Translations under genes and position numbers: made by a program
Shown: positions 33,475 to 42,461 of the stretch, in pieces
Position numbering within the stretch: position 1 is the stretch's first letter
Layout of the letters: every line of letters begins with the position of its first letter
Notes under the pieces: model-generated
The model's input: only the letters and a program-made list of their open reading frames with translations
The model's database searches: none
What the model was told of the DNA's origin: nothing
DNA from: Streptomyces sp. BHT-5-2
Lineage (GTDB): Bacteria > Actinomycetota > Actinomycetes > Streptomycetales > Streptomycetaceae
Assembly (NCBI RefSeq): GCF_019774615.1
Contig: NZ_CP081496.1
Coordinates: 5,642,001 to 5,706,000, forward strand
Reading direction: 5' to 3'
Length of the DNA: 64,000 nucleotides

Positions 33475-34575
33475 TCAGCCCACGACGCGGCCGCGCAGCA
33501 CCACCAGGCTCGGCGCCGCCAGCACCCGGACGTCGGCCCGCGGGTCGGCCTCGTAGACGACCAGGTCGGCCGGGGCGCCCTCGGTGAGGCCGGGGCGGCC
33601 CAGCCACTCCCGGGCACCCCAGGTGGTCGCGGAGAGGGCGGCCTCCACGGGCAGCCCGGCCTTCATCAGCTCGGCGACCTCGTCGGCGACCAGGCCGTGC
33701 GGCAGCGAGCCGCCGGCGTCGGTGCCGGCGTAGATCGGCACGCCGGCGTCGTAGGCCGCCCGCACGGTGTCGTAGCGGCGCTCGTGCAGCCGGCGCATGT
33801 GGTCCGCCCAGCGCGGGAACTTCTCCTCGCCGCCGGCTGCGAGCTGCGGGAAGGTGGCGATGTTGACCAGGGTCGGGACGATCGCGACCTGGCGCTCGGC
33901 GAAGAGCGGGATGGTGTCCTCGGTCAGCCCGGTGGCGTGCTCGATGCAGTCGATGCCGGCCTCGACCAGCGGGGCGAGCGTCTCCTCGGCGAAGCAGTGG
34001 GCGGTGACCCGGGCGCCGAGCCGGTGCGCCTCGGCGATGGCGGCGGCGACCTCGCCGGGCGGCCAGCAGGCGGCCAGATCGCCCACCGAGCGGTCGATCC
34101 AGTCGCCGACGAGCTTGACCCAGCCGTCGCCGCGCCGGGCCTCCTGAGCGACGTAGGCGACCAGGTCGGCCGGCTCGATCTCGTGCGCGTAGTTGCGGAT
34201 GTAGCGCCTGGTGCGGGCGATGTGGCGGCCGGCGCGGATGATCCGCGGCAGGTCGGGGCGGTCGTCGACCCAGCGGGTGTCCGAGGGCGAGCCGGCGTCC
34301 CGGACCAGCAGCGTGCCGGCGTCACGGTCGGTGAGGGCCTGCTTCTCGCTGGTGGCGGCGTCCACCGGGCCGTGCGCGTCCAGCCCGACGTGGCAGTGGG
34401 CGTCGACCAGGCCCGGCAGCACCCAGCCGGCCACCGTCCTGGCATCGCGTGCCAGGGCCGGCCGCTCGTAGGTCACCCGGCCGTCGATGACCCACAGCTC
34501 GTCGCGGACGTCGTCCGGCCCGACGAGGACCCTCCCCTTGAGGTGCAGCACCGCACCTTCGCTCATGGACGTCAT
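33475..34575 (-). CDS. Amidohydrolase family protein
   Basis: 366 aa, a metal-dependent TIM-barrel hydrolase. Metal ligands are visible: VDAHCHVGLDAHG near residue 60, VTAHCFAEE near 190, CIEHATG near 210 and YAGTDAGGS near 285. Such proteins resemble imidazolonepropionase or prolidase-type hydrolases and act on cyclic amides or dipeptides; the substrate is unknown. Two starts nine bases apart (34575 and 34566) are possible and neither has a strong Shine-Dalgarno. It is divergent from the ectoine operon. Confidence 0.88.
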   Translation of the reverse strand: MTSMSEGAVLHLKGRVLVGPDDVRDELWVIDGRVTYERPALARDARTVAGWVLPGLVDAHCHVGLDAHGPVDAATSEKQALTDRDAGTLLVRDAGSPSDTRWVDDRPDLPRIIRAGRHIARTRRYIRNYAHEIEPADLVAYVAQEARRGDGWVKLVGDWIDRSVGDLAACWPPGEVAAAIAEAHRLGARVTAHCFAEETLAPLVEAGIDCIEHATGLTEDTIPLFAERQVAIVPTLVNIATFPQLAAGGEEKFPRWADHMRRLHERRYDTVRAAYDAGVPIYAGTDAGGSLPHGLVADEVAELMKAGLPVEAALSATTWGAREWLGRPGLTEGAPADLVVYEADPRADVRVLAAPSLVVLRGRVVG

Positions 34576-35082
34576 GCACGCACTGTATGCGGGGGCCGGA
34601 GCCGGCGGCCATGGTGTCCGGAGGGCCGTATCGACGTTCCGGCGGGCGCATATTCGGAAAACGCGTCGCGCGCCGCCCGCGCATCGCCCCGCGGGACTTC
34701 CGCAATGCGATCGAGGGCGCCATCGGGAACTTCCCACGCCCCTTTGCAGAAGCGGCTCCGGGCCTCTCCGAGCGTCTCCTCGGGCGAATTTCCAATTCCC
34801 CGACAGAACAGCTTCCCGTATTCTTATGCCCGGTTTCCCTGGCCTCAAACGCCAAGATTTCGCTAGCGCCAAGTCTCATAATTCAGGCACTTCACGAGAG
34901 CGTTACCGATCTGTGACCGACTACACACCGTGTCCGTTTCGCCCCGAACTACCGGGTCAAATCATGACACTTTGCAACCGATTCGCGCGCCCGTGCGCCC
35001 CCGCGTGATAACACAAGACCGCTCCTCACGTAACCCCTGCCCGCGATGCAATTTGCTTTTCACCTCGGTAAATTTAATTTCC
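34576..35082. other. AT-richer control region of the ectoine operon
   Basis: This 507-bp divergent region drops well below the window's GC content, most strongly near 34790-34900 and 35040-35082 (GTAAATTTAATTTCC directly before the ectA ATG). It should contain the ect promoter and the amidohydrolase promoter. No Shine-Dalgarno is visible before ectA. I see no ORF with support. Confidence 0.6.
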
Positions 35083-35649
35083 ATGACCGCCGCACAAGCA
35101 GACCATGCCGGTGCCCGAAGCGAAATCAGAGAAATTCCGGAGGGCTTCAAGCTCGACACCCCCCGGCGAGACGACGGGGCAGCGATCTGGCGCATCGCCC
35201 GCGACTCGAAGGCGCTGGACCTGAACTCCTCCTACAGCTACCTCCTGTGGTGCCGCGACTTCGCCGCCACCTCCGCCGTCGCCCGCGACGCGACCGGCGA
35301 GCCGGCCGCGTTCGTCACCGGCTACCTGCGCCCGGACCGCCCGGACACCCTCGTCGTCTGGCAGGTCGCCGTCGACGCGGCGCACCGCGGACGGGGCCTG
35401 GCCGCCGCCCTGCTGGACGGGCTGACCACCCGCGCCATCGACGAGCTGGGCATATCCCGCGTGGAGACCACGATCACACCGGGCAACGCCGCCTCCAACC
35501 GGCTGTTCGCGTCCTTCGCCGAGCGGCACTCGGTGCCGATCGAGCGCGAGGTCCTCTTCGACGCGGCGCTCTTCCCCGAGCAGGGCCACGAGCCGGAGGT
35601 CCTGCATCTCATCGGCCCGTTCGAGACGCCGCCCGGCAGCGGCCGCTGA
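35083..35649 (+). CDS. ectA: Diaminobutyrate acetyltransferase EctA
   Basis: 188 aa GNAT enzyme that acetylates L-2,4-diaminobutyrate, the second step of ectoine synthesis. The acetyl-CoA loop is VAVDAAHRGRGLAAALLDGL near residue 98. The family signatures LDLNSSYSYLLWCRDF near 46 and TITPGNAASNRLF near 132 are present. First gene of ectABCD. The upstream leader is AT-rich and lacks a Shine-Dalgarno. Confidence 0.97.
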   Translation: MTAAQADHAGARSEIREIPEGFKLDTPRRDDGAAIWRIARDSKALDLNSSYSYLLWCRDFAATSAVARDATGEPAAFVTGYLRPDRPDTLVVWQVAVDAAHRGRGLAAALLDGLTTRAIDELGISRVETTITPGNAASNRLFASFAERHSVPIEREVLFDAALFPEQGHEPEVLHLIGPFETPPGSGR

Positions 35650-35716
35650 CCCGGGCCGCGCGCACGGCGCCGCCCCCAGACTTCTCCCTCCCGCACTCGC
35701 CTCCCAGGAGCATGCT

Positions 35717-36985
35717 GTGACCATCACCCAGCCCGATCTGAGCGTCTTCGAAACCGTCGAGTCGGAGGTGCGCAGCTACTGCCGTGGCTGGCCCACCGTC
35801 TTCGACCGCGCGCACGGCAGCCACATCACCGACGAGGACGGCCACACCTACCTGGACTTCTTCGCCGGCGCCGGCTCGCTCAACTACGGGCACAACAACC
35901 CGGTCCTCAAACGCGCCCTGATCGACTACATCGAGCGGGACGGCATCACCCACGGCCTGGACATGTCCACCACGGCCAAGCGGGCCTTCCTGGAGTCGCT
36001 CCAGAACATCATCCTGCGGCCGCGCGACCTGCCCTACAAGGTCATGTTCCCGGGGCCGACGGGCGCCAACTCCGTCGAGGCCGCGCTGAAGCTGGCCCGC
36101 AAGGTCAAGGGCCGCGAGTCGATCGTGTCCTTCACCAACGCCTTCCACGGCATGTCGCTGGGCGCGCTCGCGGTCACCGGCAACTCCATGAAGCGGGCCG
36201 GCGCCGGCATCCCGCTGGTGCACGGCACCCCGATGCCGTTCGACAACTACCTCGACGGCCAGACCCCGGACTTCCTGTGGTTCGAGCGGCTGCTGGAGGA
36301 CCAGGGCTCCGGTCTGAACAAGCCCGCGGCCGTGATCGTGGAGACCGTGCAGGGCGAGGGCGGCATCAACGTCGCCCGCCCCGAGTGGCTGCGCGCCCTG
36401 GCCGCGCTGTGCGAGCGCCAGGACATGCTGCTGATCGTCGACGACATCCAGATGGGCTGCGGCCGCACCGGCGCCTTCTTCTCCTTCGAGGAGGCGGGCA
36501 TCGTGCCGGACATCGTCACCGTCTCCAAGTCCATCAGCGGCTACGGCCTGCCGCTGGCGCTGACCCTGTTCAAGCCGGAGCTGGACATCTGGGAGCCCGG
36601 CGAGCACAACGGCACCTTCCGCGGCAACAACCCCGCCTTCGTCACCGCGGCCGCCGCCCTGGACACGTACTGGGCCGACGGCCAGATGGAGAAGCAGACG
36701 CTGGCCCGCGGCGAGATCGTCGAGGCGCACCTGAAGGCCATCGTCGAGGAGCACCCGGGCGCCTTCGCCGAGTACCGCGGCCGCGGTCTGGTGTGGGGCC
36801 TGGAGTGCACCGACAAGCCGCTCGCCGGAAAGATCGCCAAGCGCGCCTTCGAGCTGGGTCTGCTGATCGAGACCTCCGGCCCGCAGGGCGAGGTCGTCAA
36901 GCTGCTGCCCGCGCTGACGACCACCCCCGAGGAGCTGGACGAGGGGCTGCGTACGCTCGCCCGCGCGGTCCGCGACTGCGCCTGA
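35717..36985 (+). CDS. ectB: Diaminobutyrate-2-oxoglutarate transaminase EctB
   Basis: 422 aa, class III aminotransferase that makes diaminobutyrate from aspartate semialdehyde. Motifs: FPGPTGANSVEAALKLARK near residue 112, and VDDIQMGCGRTGAFFSFE near 240 with the PLP Lys in VSKSISGYGLPLAL near 270. GTG start with CCAGGAG upstream. It lies 67 bp after ectA. Confidence 0.97.
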   Translation: MTITQPDLSVFETVESEVRSYCRGWPTVFDRAHGSHITDEDGHTYLDFFAGAGSLNYGHNNPVLKRALIDYIERDGITHGLDMSTTAKRAFLESLQNIILRPRDLPYKVMFPGPTGANSVEAALKLARKVKGRESIVSFTNAFHGMSLGALAVTGNSMKRAGAGIPLVHGTPMPFDNYLDGQTPDFLWFERLLEDQGSGLNKPAAVIVETVQGEGGINVARPEWLRALAALCERQDMLLIVDDIQMGCGRTGAFFSFEEAGIVPDIVTVSKSISGYGLPLALTLFKPELDIWEPGEHNGTFRGNNPAFVTAAAALDTYWADGQMEKQTLARGEIVEAHLKAIVEEHPGAFAEYRGRGLVWGLECTDKPLAGKIAKRAFELGLLIETSGPQGEVVKLLPALTTTPEELDEGLRTLARAVRDCA

Positions 36986-37034
36986 CCGCCGCCCCCGACA
37001 CCCGCACCGTTCCACAGAAAGGCATCAACGCAAC

Positions 37035-37439
37035 ATGATCGTCCGCTCGTTCAAGGACATCGAAGGCACCGACCGCCACGTCAAGGCGAAGTCCGGCACC
37101 TGGGAGAGCAAGCGCATCGTGCTCGCCAAGGAGCGGGTCGGCTTCTCGCTCCACGAGACGGTCCTCTACGCCGGCACCGAGACCTCCATGTGGTACGCCA
37201 ACCACATCGAGGCCGTGGTCTGCACCGAGGGCGTGGCCGAGCTGACCAACGACGAGACCGGCGAGAAGCACCTCATCACGCCCGGCGTGATGTACCTGCT
37301 CGACGGGCACGAGAAGCACACCATGCGGATCAAGGAGGACTTCCGCTGCCTGTGCGTCTTCAACCCGCCGGTCACCGGCCGCGAGGACCACGACGAGAAC
37401 GGCGTCTACCCGCTGCTCACCGAGCCCGAGGCGGACTGA
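37035..37439 (+). CDS. ectC: Ectoine synthase EctC
   Basis: 134 aa, a cupin that closes N-acetyldiaminobutyrate into ectoine. Family hallmarks: MIVRSFKDIEGTDRHV at the start, SLHETVLYAGTETSMWYANH near 41, and DGHEKHTMR near 93, which supplies metal and substrate ligands. Shine-Dalgarno AGAAAGG upstream. The size is the normal one. Confidence 0.97.
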   Translation: MIVRSFKDIEGTDRHVKAKSGTWESKRIVLAKERVGFSLHETVLYAGTETSMWYANHIEAVVCTEGVAELTNDETGEKHLITPGVMYLLDGHEKHTMRIKEDFRCLCVFNPPVTGREDHDENGVYPLLTEPEAD

Positions 37440-37512
37440 TCGCGGAGCCGGCACCGCCGCGCGTCCCCGCGACACCGCGAGATTCCGTACGAGAGGAGAG
37501 GAAGGCAACACC

Positions 37513-38415
37513 ATGACCACCGCACCCGAGCGCACCGCCGACCTGTACCCGACCCGTGGGACCTCCGAGGTCATCACCCCGCGGCAGGACCCGGTGGTGT
37601 GGTCGCAGCCCGGAGCGCAGGGCCCGTTCGGCGCGTCCGAGCTGGGCGACTTCGAGCGCGACGGCTTCCTCGCCATGCCGGAACTGCTCACCGCGGACGA
37701 GGTCGCGGTGTACCGCGCCGAGCTGGACCGGCTGGTGACCGATCCGGCGATGCGCGCCGACCCGCGCTCGATCGTGGAGCCGACGACACAGGACGTCCGC
37801 TCGGTCTTCGAGATCCACCGGATCAGCGAGGTGTTCGCGAGGCTGGTCGCCGACCCGCGGGTGGTCGGCCGGGCCCGGCAGATCCTCGGCTCGGACGTCT
37901 ACGTCCACCAGTCGCGGATCAACGTCAAGCCCGGGTTCGGGGCCTCCGGGTTCTACTGGCACTCGGACTTCGAGACCTGGCACGCCGAGGACGGACTGCC
38001 GAACATGCGCACGGTGTCGGTGTCGATCGCGCTGACCGAGAACTACGACACCAACGGCGGCCTGATGATCATGCCCGGGTCGCACCGGTACTTCGTCGGG
38101 TGCGAGGGCGCCACCCCGAAGGACAACTACAAGAAGTCGCTACAGATGCAGGACGCGGGCACGCCCTCGGACGAGGTGCTGACCAGCATGGCGGACCGGC
38201 ACGGCATCCGCCTGTTCACCGGCCGGGCCGGCTCGGCGACCTGGTTCGACTGCAACGCCATGCACGGCTCGGGCGACAACATCACGCCCTACCCGCGCAG
38301 CAATGTCTTCATCGTCTTCAACAGCATGGAGAACACCGCGGTGGAGCCGTTCGCGGCCCCGGTCCCGCGCCCGGAGTACATCGGGGCGCGCGCTCCGTTC
38401 ACTCCGGTCAAATAG
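37513..38415 (+). CDS. ectD: Ectoine hydroxylase EctD
   Basis: 300 aa Fe(II)/2-oxoglutarate dioxygenase that converts ectoine to 5-hydroxyectoine. The iron-binding HxD...H triad is in WHSDFETWHAEDG near residue 152 and MHGSGDNITPYPRSN near 252. AGGAGAGGAAGG precedes the ATG. As the last gene of the operon it ends at a cascade of hairpins. Confidence 0.97.
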   Translation: MTTAPERTADLYPTRGTSEVITPRQDPVVWSQPGAQGPFGASELGDFERDGFLAMPELLTADEVAVYRAELDRLVTDPAMRADPRSIVEPTTQDVRSVFEIHRISEVFARLVADPRVVGRARQILGSDVYVHQSRINVKPGFGASGFYWHSDFETWHAEDGLPNMRTVSVSIALTENYDTNGGLMIMPGSHRYFVGCEGATPKDNYKKSLQMQDAGTPSDEVLTSMADRHGIRLFTGRAGSATWFDCNAMHGSGDNITPYPRSNVFIVFNSMENTAVEPFAAPVPRPEYIGARAPFTPVK

Positions 38416-38423
38416 GGGTACGC

Positions 38424-38510
38424 CGGGTGCCTCGGGCACCCGCAGGCGGGGCGGTCACGCCCCGCACACGGCCGCCGCGCCGCACCACGGGGGTGCGGCG
38501 CGGCGGCCGT
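38424..38510. terminator. Terminator cascade after ectD
   Basis: An 8-bp stem (38424-38442), a shorter GCGGGGC stem near 38445, and a perfect 19-bp stem with 5-nt loop (38468-38510) follow one another. They separate the ect operon from the convergent OYE gene. Confidence 0.9.
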
Positions 38511-38560
38511 CGTCGTCACCGGCGGCCTCCCGGAAAGGGCTGACGTGCCGTCAACTCACC

Positions 38561-39625
38561 TCAGTCCAGGGCCGGGTAGTCCAGGTAGCCGGTGTCGTCG
38601 CCACCGTAGAAGCTGCTCCGGTCCGGGGTGTTGAACGGGCCGCCGGCGGCCAGGCGGCGCGGCAGGTCGGGGTTGGCGAGGAACAGCGCGCCGTACGCCA
38701 GCAGATCGGCCTCGCCGCGCTCGACGAGCGGAAGCTCCTCGGGGCCGGTGGGCCGGCCGTCGGTGGCCGGGTTGAGCAGGAACGTGCCGCCGAACCGCTT
38801 CCGCAGCCGGTCCAGCAGCTCCGGGTCGTGCACGTCGCAGGTGTGCAGATAGGCCAGGCCCAACGGGGCGACGGCCTCGACCAGCGCGGTGTAGGTGGCC
38901 TCGGGCGCGGGCTCGGCGATGTCGTTGAACGGGTTGCCGGGCGAGATCCGCAGACCGGTGCGGTGCGCGCCGACCGCGCCGGCGACCGCCTCGACCACCG
39001 CGATCGCGAAGCGGGCGCGGGCCTCGTCGGAGCCGCCCCACTCGTCGGTGCGCAGGTTGGCGTTGGGGGCCAGGAACTGGTGGACGAGGTAGCCGTTGGC
39101 GCCGTGGATCTCCACGCCGTCGAAGCCGGCGTCGAGGGCGTTGCGGGCCGCGGCGGCGAAGCCGTCGACGGTCGCGCGGATCTCCTCGCCGGTCAGCTCG
39201 CGCGGGGTGACGAAGTCCGTCGGGCCGTCCTGGGTGAAGCCCCGGCCGGCCGCCCGGACCGCGGACGGGCCGACCGGCACCAGCCCGTCGGGCAGCAGCA
39301 CCGGGTGGCCGATCCGGCCGCCGTGCCACAGCTGGGCGAAGATCCGGCCGCCGGCCGTGTGCACGGAGTCGGTGACCCGGCGCCAGCCGGCGACCTGGTC
39401 CGCGGTGTGCAGGCCCGGGGTGAGCGGGTAGCCGCGGCCGACCACCTCGGTCTGGGTGGCCTCGGTGATGATCAGGCCGGCCGAGGCCCGCTGGGTGTAG
39501 TACTCGACCATGGACGGGGTGGGGACGCCCTCGGCGGTGGCGCGGTTGCGGGTCATCGGCGCCATGACGATGCGGTTGGCGAGCGGGATGCCGGCGAGTT
39601 CTATGGGATCGAACGCGGTGGTCAC
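38561..39625 (-). CDS. Old yellow enzyme family alkene reductase
   Basis: 354 aa, FMN-dependent TIM barrel. Motifs: MAPMTRNRA near residue 21, YYTQRASAGLIITEA near 41, HGANGYLVHQFLAPNANLR with the substrate-binding His/Asn near 172, and YGALFLANPDLP near the end. It reduces activated alkenes with NAD(P)H. It resembles NemA/OYE1-type enzymes; the physiological substrate is unknown. It is monocistronic, convergent with ectD. Confidence 0.92.
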   Translation of the reverse strand: MTTAFDPIELAGIPLANRIVMAPMTRNRATAEGVPTPSMVEYYTQRASAGLIITEATQTEVVGRGYPLTPGLHTADQVAGWRRVTDSVHTAGGRIFAQLWHGGRIGHPVLLPDGLVPVGPSAVRAAGRGFTQDGPTDFVTPRELTGEEIRATVDGFAAAARNALDAGFDGVEIHGANGYLVHQFLAPNANLRTDEWGGSDEARARFAIAVVEAVAGAVGAHRTGLRISPGNPFNDIAEPAPEATYTALVEAVAPLGLAYLHTCDVHDPELLDRLRKRFGGTFLLNPATDGRPTGPEELPLVERGEADLLAYGALFLANPDLPRRLAAGGPFNTPDRSSFYGGDDTGYLDYPALD

Positions 39626-39777
39626 TGACGGCCTCTCAGCTGGATGTCACGGGACGTCAACTCGGGTGCCGAGCCGGACGCTTGGCCATTACATCAGCCG
39701 CCGTCCCGGGGCCCGCATTCCCGCCTCCCGCCTCCCGCCTCCCGTACGGTCTGCGGAAACGGGCCCCGCCCGCCCCG

Positions 39778-40851
39778 TCACGGAACCAGCAGGGACAGCG
39801 CCCGGTCCACGTCCGCGGCCGAGTTGTAGAGGTGGAACGCCGCCCGCAGCAGCCCGCCGCGGACCGAGACCCGCACCCCGGCCCGGGCCAGCCGCGGTTC
39901 GGCGTCGACCAGCCCCGGGGTGGAGACGATCGCGGAGCCGGGCGCGGGCCGCGGGGCGAACCCGGCGGCCGTGAGGCCCGCCCGGTAGCGGTCGGCCAGC
40001 GCGGTGTTGTGGGCGTGGACGGTATCCACGCCCAGCTCCGCGAGCAGTCCGAGGGAGTGCTCGGCGGCCACGTAGGAGTAGTGGGCGTACGGCTCGTCGT
40101 AGCGGCGGGCGGTGGCCGCCGGCCGGTCCACCACGCCGTAGTTGGACTCCCCAGGGTCCTCCCCGGCGATCCAGCCCGCGTGCGCCGGCACCGGCCACCC
40201 CGGGCCGCCCGGCTCGCCCCGCTCCCCGCCGAAGACCATGAACGTCGTCCCGCGCGGGCACAGCAGCCACTTGAACGCCCCGCACACCACGTAGTCGAAG
40301 TCGGCGGCCGGCAGCGGCAGCCAGCCCGCCGCCTGTGTGGCGTCGACGTACGTCAGCGCCCCGTGCGCGCGGGCGGCGTCCCGGACGGCGGCCAGATCGG
40401 TGAGCCTGCCGTCCAGCGCGTGCACCGCGCTCACCGCGACCAGCGCCGTCCGCGGCCGGACGGCGTCGGCGAGCACCTCCCGCGGGACCGCCCGCACCGT
40501 GCAGTCGGCGCGCGCCGCCAGCGGATTCACCAGGGAGCTGAAGTCGCCCTCGGCGACCAGTACTTCGCTGCCGGGCGGCAGTGCGCCGGCGACGAACGCC
40601 GACTGCACCGCGACCGAACTGCCCAGCGCCACCCGCTCCTCGGGCACCCCCATCAGCCGCGCGAACGCCCCGCGCGCCCGGGCCGCCGCCTCGAAGTAGT
40701 CGCGGCCCATCGTGCCGTACGAGGCCGACTCCGCCAGGGCGGCGGTCACCGCGGCGGCGCTCCGGGCGGGCAGCAGCCCGCTGGACGCCGAGTTCAGATA
40801 GACCGTCTCGGGCGCGAACTCGTCCCCGCCCAGTGCCGTGTGTCGCTGCAT
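39778..40851 (-). CDS. PLP-dependent aminotransferase class V-fold protein
   Basis: 357 aa. NifS/kynureninase-like fold: YLNSASSGLLP near residue 18, an Asp in YVDATQAAGWLPL near 165, and the cofactor Lys in CGAFKWLLCPRGTTF near 190. The N-terminus FAPETVYLNSASSG is common in the group that includes CsdB-like and isopenicillin-N-epimerase-like proteins. The active-site Cys typical of cysteine desulfurases is not visible near the C-terminus, so sulfur transfer is doubtful. It is next to a DsbA-like gene on the same strand, 68 bp upstream. Confidence 0.85.
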   Translation of the reverse strand: MQRHTALGGDEFAPETVYLNSASSGLLPARSAAAVTAALAESASYGTMGRDYFEAAARARGAFARLMGVPEERVALGSSVAVQSAFVAGALPPGSEVLVAEGDFSSLVNPLAARADCTVRAVPREVLADAVRPRTALVAVSAVHALDGRLTDLAAVRDAARAHGALTYVDATQAAGWLPLPAADFDYVVCGAFKWLLCPRGTTFMVFGGERGEPGGPGWPVPAHAGWIAGEDPGESNYGVVDRPAATARRYDEPYAHYSYVAAEHSLGLLAELGVDTVHAHNTALADRYRAGLTAAGFAPRPAPGSAIVSTPGLVDAEPRLARAGVRVSVRGGLLRAAFHLYNSAADVDRALSLLVP

Positions 40852-40919
40852 GGCCCCACTCTGCTCGGTCACCGCCCCGGCGTCCACGGGGCCGCGGGAC
40901 GCCGGGGCGGGCCGCGGCT

Positions 40920-41615
40920 TTAGATCGCGCAGCCGCCGTCGCCGCAGGTGTCCGCGTCGGCGGCGGCCAGGACCTGAACGCCGGAGTCGGCCTGCGCCCG
41001 CTCCAGTGCCTGGCGGAAGACGTCGGCGGGCTGGGCGCCGGAGATGCCGTAGCGGCGGTCGATGACGAAGAAGGGGACGCCGGTGGCGCCCAGCTCGGCG
41101 GCGGCGCGCTCGTCGGCGCGGACCTCCTCGGCGTACGCGGTCGGGTCGGCGAGGACCCGTGCGGCCTCCTCCTCGGGCACCCCGGCCGCGACCGCGATGC
41201 CGGTGAGCACCGCGGCGTCGCCGAGCGGCCGGGCCTCGGCGAAGTTGGCGTGGTAGAGGGCGGTGAGCAGCGCGTCCTGGACGCCGTGCGCCTTGGCCAG
41301 GTGGAGCAGCCGGTGCAGGTCGAAGGTGTTGCCGTGGACGCGGTCGGAGCGGTAGTCCAGCCCCTCGCCGGCGGCCGCCTCGGCGACCCGGGCCTCCATC
41401 GCCTCGGCCTGCTCCCGGCTGACGCCGTACTTCGCCGCGAGCATGTCCAGGATCGGGACGTCGGTGGCCGGCGGGGCGGCCGGGTCCAGCTCGAAGGACC
41501 GGTGGACGACCTCGACGTCCGCCCGCCCGGCGAAGGCCGCCAGGCCGGCCTCGAAGCGGGCCTTGCCGATGTAGCACCAGGGGCAGGCGATGTCCGACCA
41601 GATTTCGACGTGCAT
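40920..41615 (-). CDS. DsbA family (FrnE-like) oxidoreductase
   Basis: 231 aa, no signal peptide, so cytoplasmic. The thioredoxin active site CPWC is at residues about 11-14 (DIACPWCYIGKARFE). The VPFFVIDRRYGISGAQP segment near 185 supplies the cis-Pro side. FrnE was first noted in polyketide clusters, but the family is broad in actinobacteria. The C-terminal CGDGGC adds a second Cys pair of possible redox or metal role. AGGAG lies upstream of the ATG. Confidence 0.9.
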   Translation of the reverse strand: MHVEIWSDIACPWCYIGKARFEAGLAAFAGRADVEVVHRSFELDPAAPPATDVPILDMLAAKYGVSREQAEAMEARVAEAAAGEGLDYRSDRVHGNTFDLHRLLHLAKAHGVQDALLTALYHANFAEARPLGDAAVLTGIAVAAGVPEEEAARVLADPTAYAEEVRADERAAAELGATGVPFFVIDRRYGISGAQPADVFRQALERAQADSGVQVLAAADADTCGDGGCAI

Positions 41616-41771
41616 GGGGGTGGCTCTCCTCGGGGGGACCGGCCGGGGCCGGCCGGTGGTACGGAGGGGTGCAACGACGCGGGGTCGCGGGTTATTCCGG
41701 GGCCCCTCCCGCGGGCCACGCGCGGGCGGCGGGTCGGCGGACGGTCGGGCGCCAGGCGGTACCTTCCCGCT

Positions 41772-42461
41772 ATGGGCAAGCCATCGCCGCAGGAGAACGC
41801 CGGGTTCTGGGAGACGACCGGGGCCGCCAAGACGTTCACCCATCCGCTCGACCCGGATCTGCTGACGGAGTTCGTGCCGCGGACCGCGCGGGTGCTGGAC
41901 TACGGCTGCGGGTACGGGCGGCTCACCGCGGAGCTGGTGGCGGCGGGGTACCGCTCGGTGCGCGGGGTGGACCGGTCCGCGGCGCTGATCGCGCGGGGGC
42001 GGCGGGAGCACCCGGAGCTGGCGCTGATGCACTGGACCGGGCTGCCGCTGCCGTTCGTGGACCGGATCTTCGACGCGGCCCTGCTGTTCGCGGTGCTGAC
42101 CTGCGTGCCGGACGACGCGGACCAGCGGGCGATCGTCGGGGAGCTGGGGCGGCTGGTACGGCCGGGCGGGGTGCTGTACGTGAGCGATGTGCCGCTGCAG
42201 ACCGATCCGTTCAACCTCGAGCGGTACCGGCGGTTCGAGGCGCGGTACGGGACGTACGGGGTGTTCGGGACGGAGGACGGCGGGGTGTTCCGGCACCATG
42301 CGCCGGAGTGGCTGCGGGGACTGCTGGGGGCGGCGGGCTTCACGGTGCTGCGGGAGCGGCGCACGGTGGTGCCGACGCTGGACGGCCGCACCGCCGAGCG
42401 GCTCCAGCTCATGACGCGGCGGGAGCCGGCGGCTGCTCCGGGGGAGCCAGCGGCAGGGTGA
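41772..42461 (+). CDS. Class I SAM-dependent methyltransferase
   Basis: 229 aa. SAM-binding motif I is VLDYGCGYGRLTAEL near residue 40; ALLFAVLTCVPDD and LVRPGGVLYVSDVPLQ mark motifs II and III. The C-terminus (FRHHAPEWLRGLLGAAGF) resembles UbiE/bifunctional Coq5-like enzymes. The substrate is unknown. Its 3' end overlaps the convergent GNAT gene by 53 bp. Confidence 0.85.
   Translation: MGKPSPQENAGFWETTGAAKTFTHPLDPDLLTEFVPRTARVLDYGCGYGRLTAELVAAGYRSVRGVDRSAALIARGRREHPELALMHWTGLPLPFVDRIFDAALLFAVLTCVPDDADQRAIVGELGRLVRPGGVLYVSDVPLQTDPFNLERYRRFEARYGTYGVFGTEDGGVFRHHAPEWLRGLLGAAGFTVLRERRTVVPTLDGRTAERLQLMTRREPAAAPGEPAAG

Noticed and set aside
39778..40851. Second cysteine desulfurase for Fe-S assembly
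   Set aside because: The fold fits, but no active-site Cys loop is visible and the neighbours are not Fe-S genes; sufS in the suf operon is the real one.
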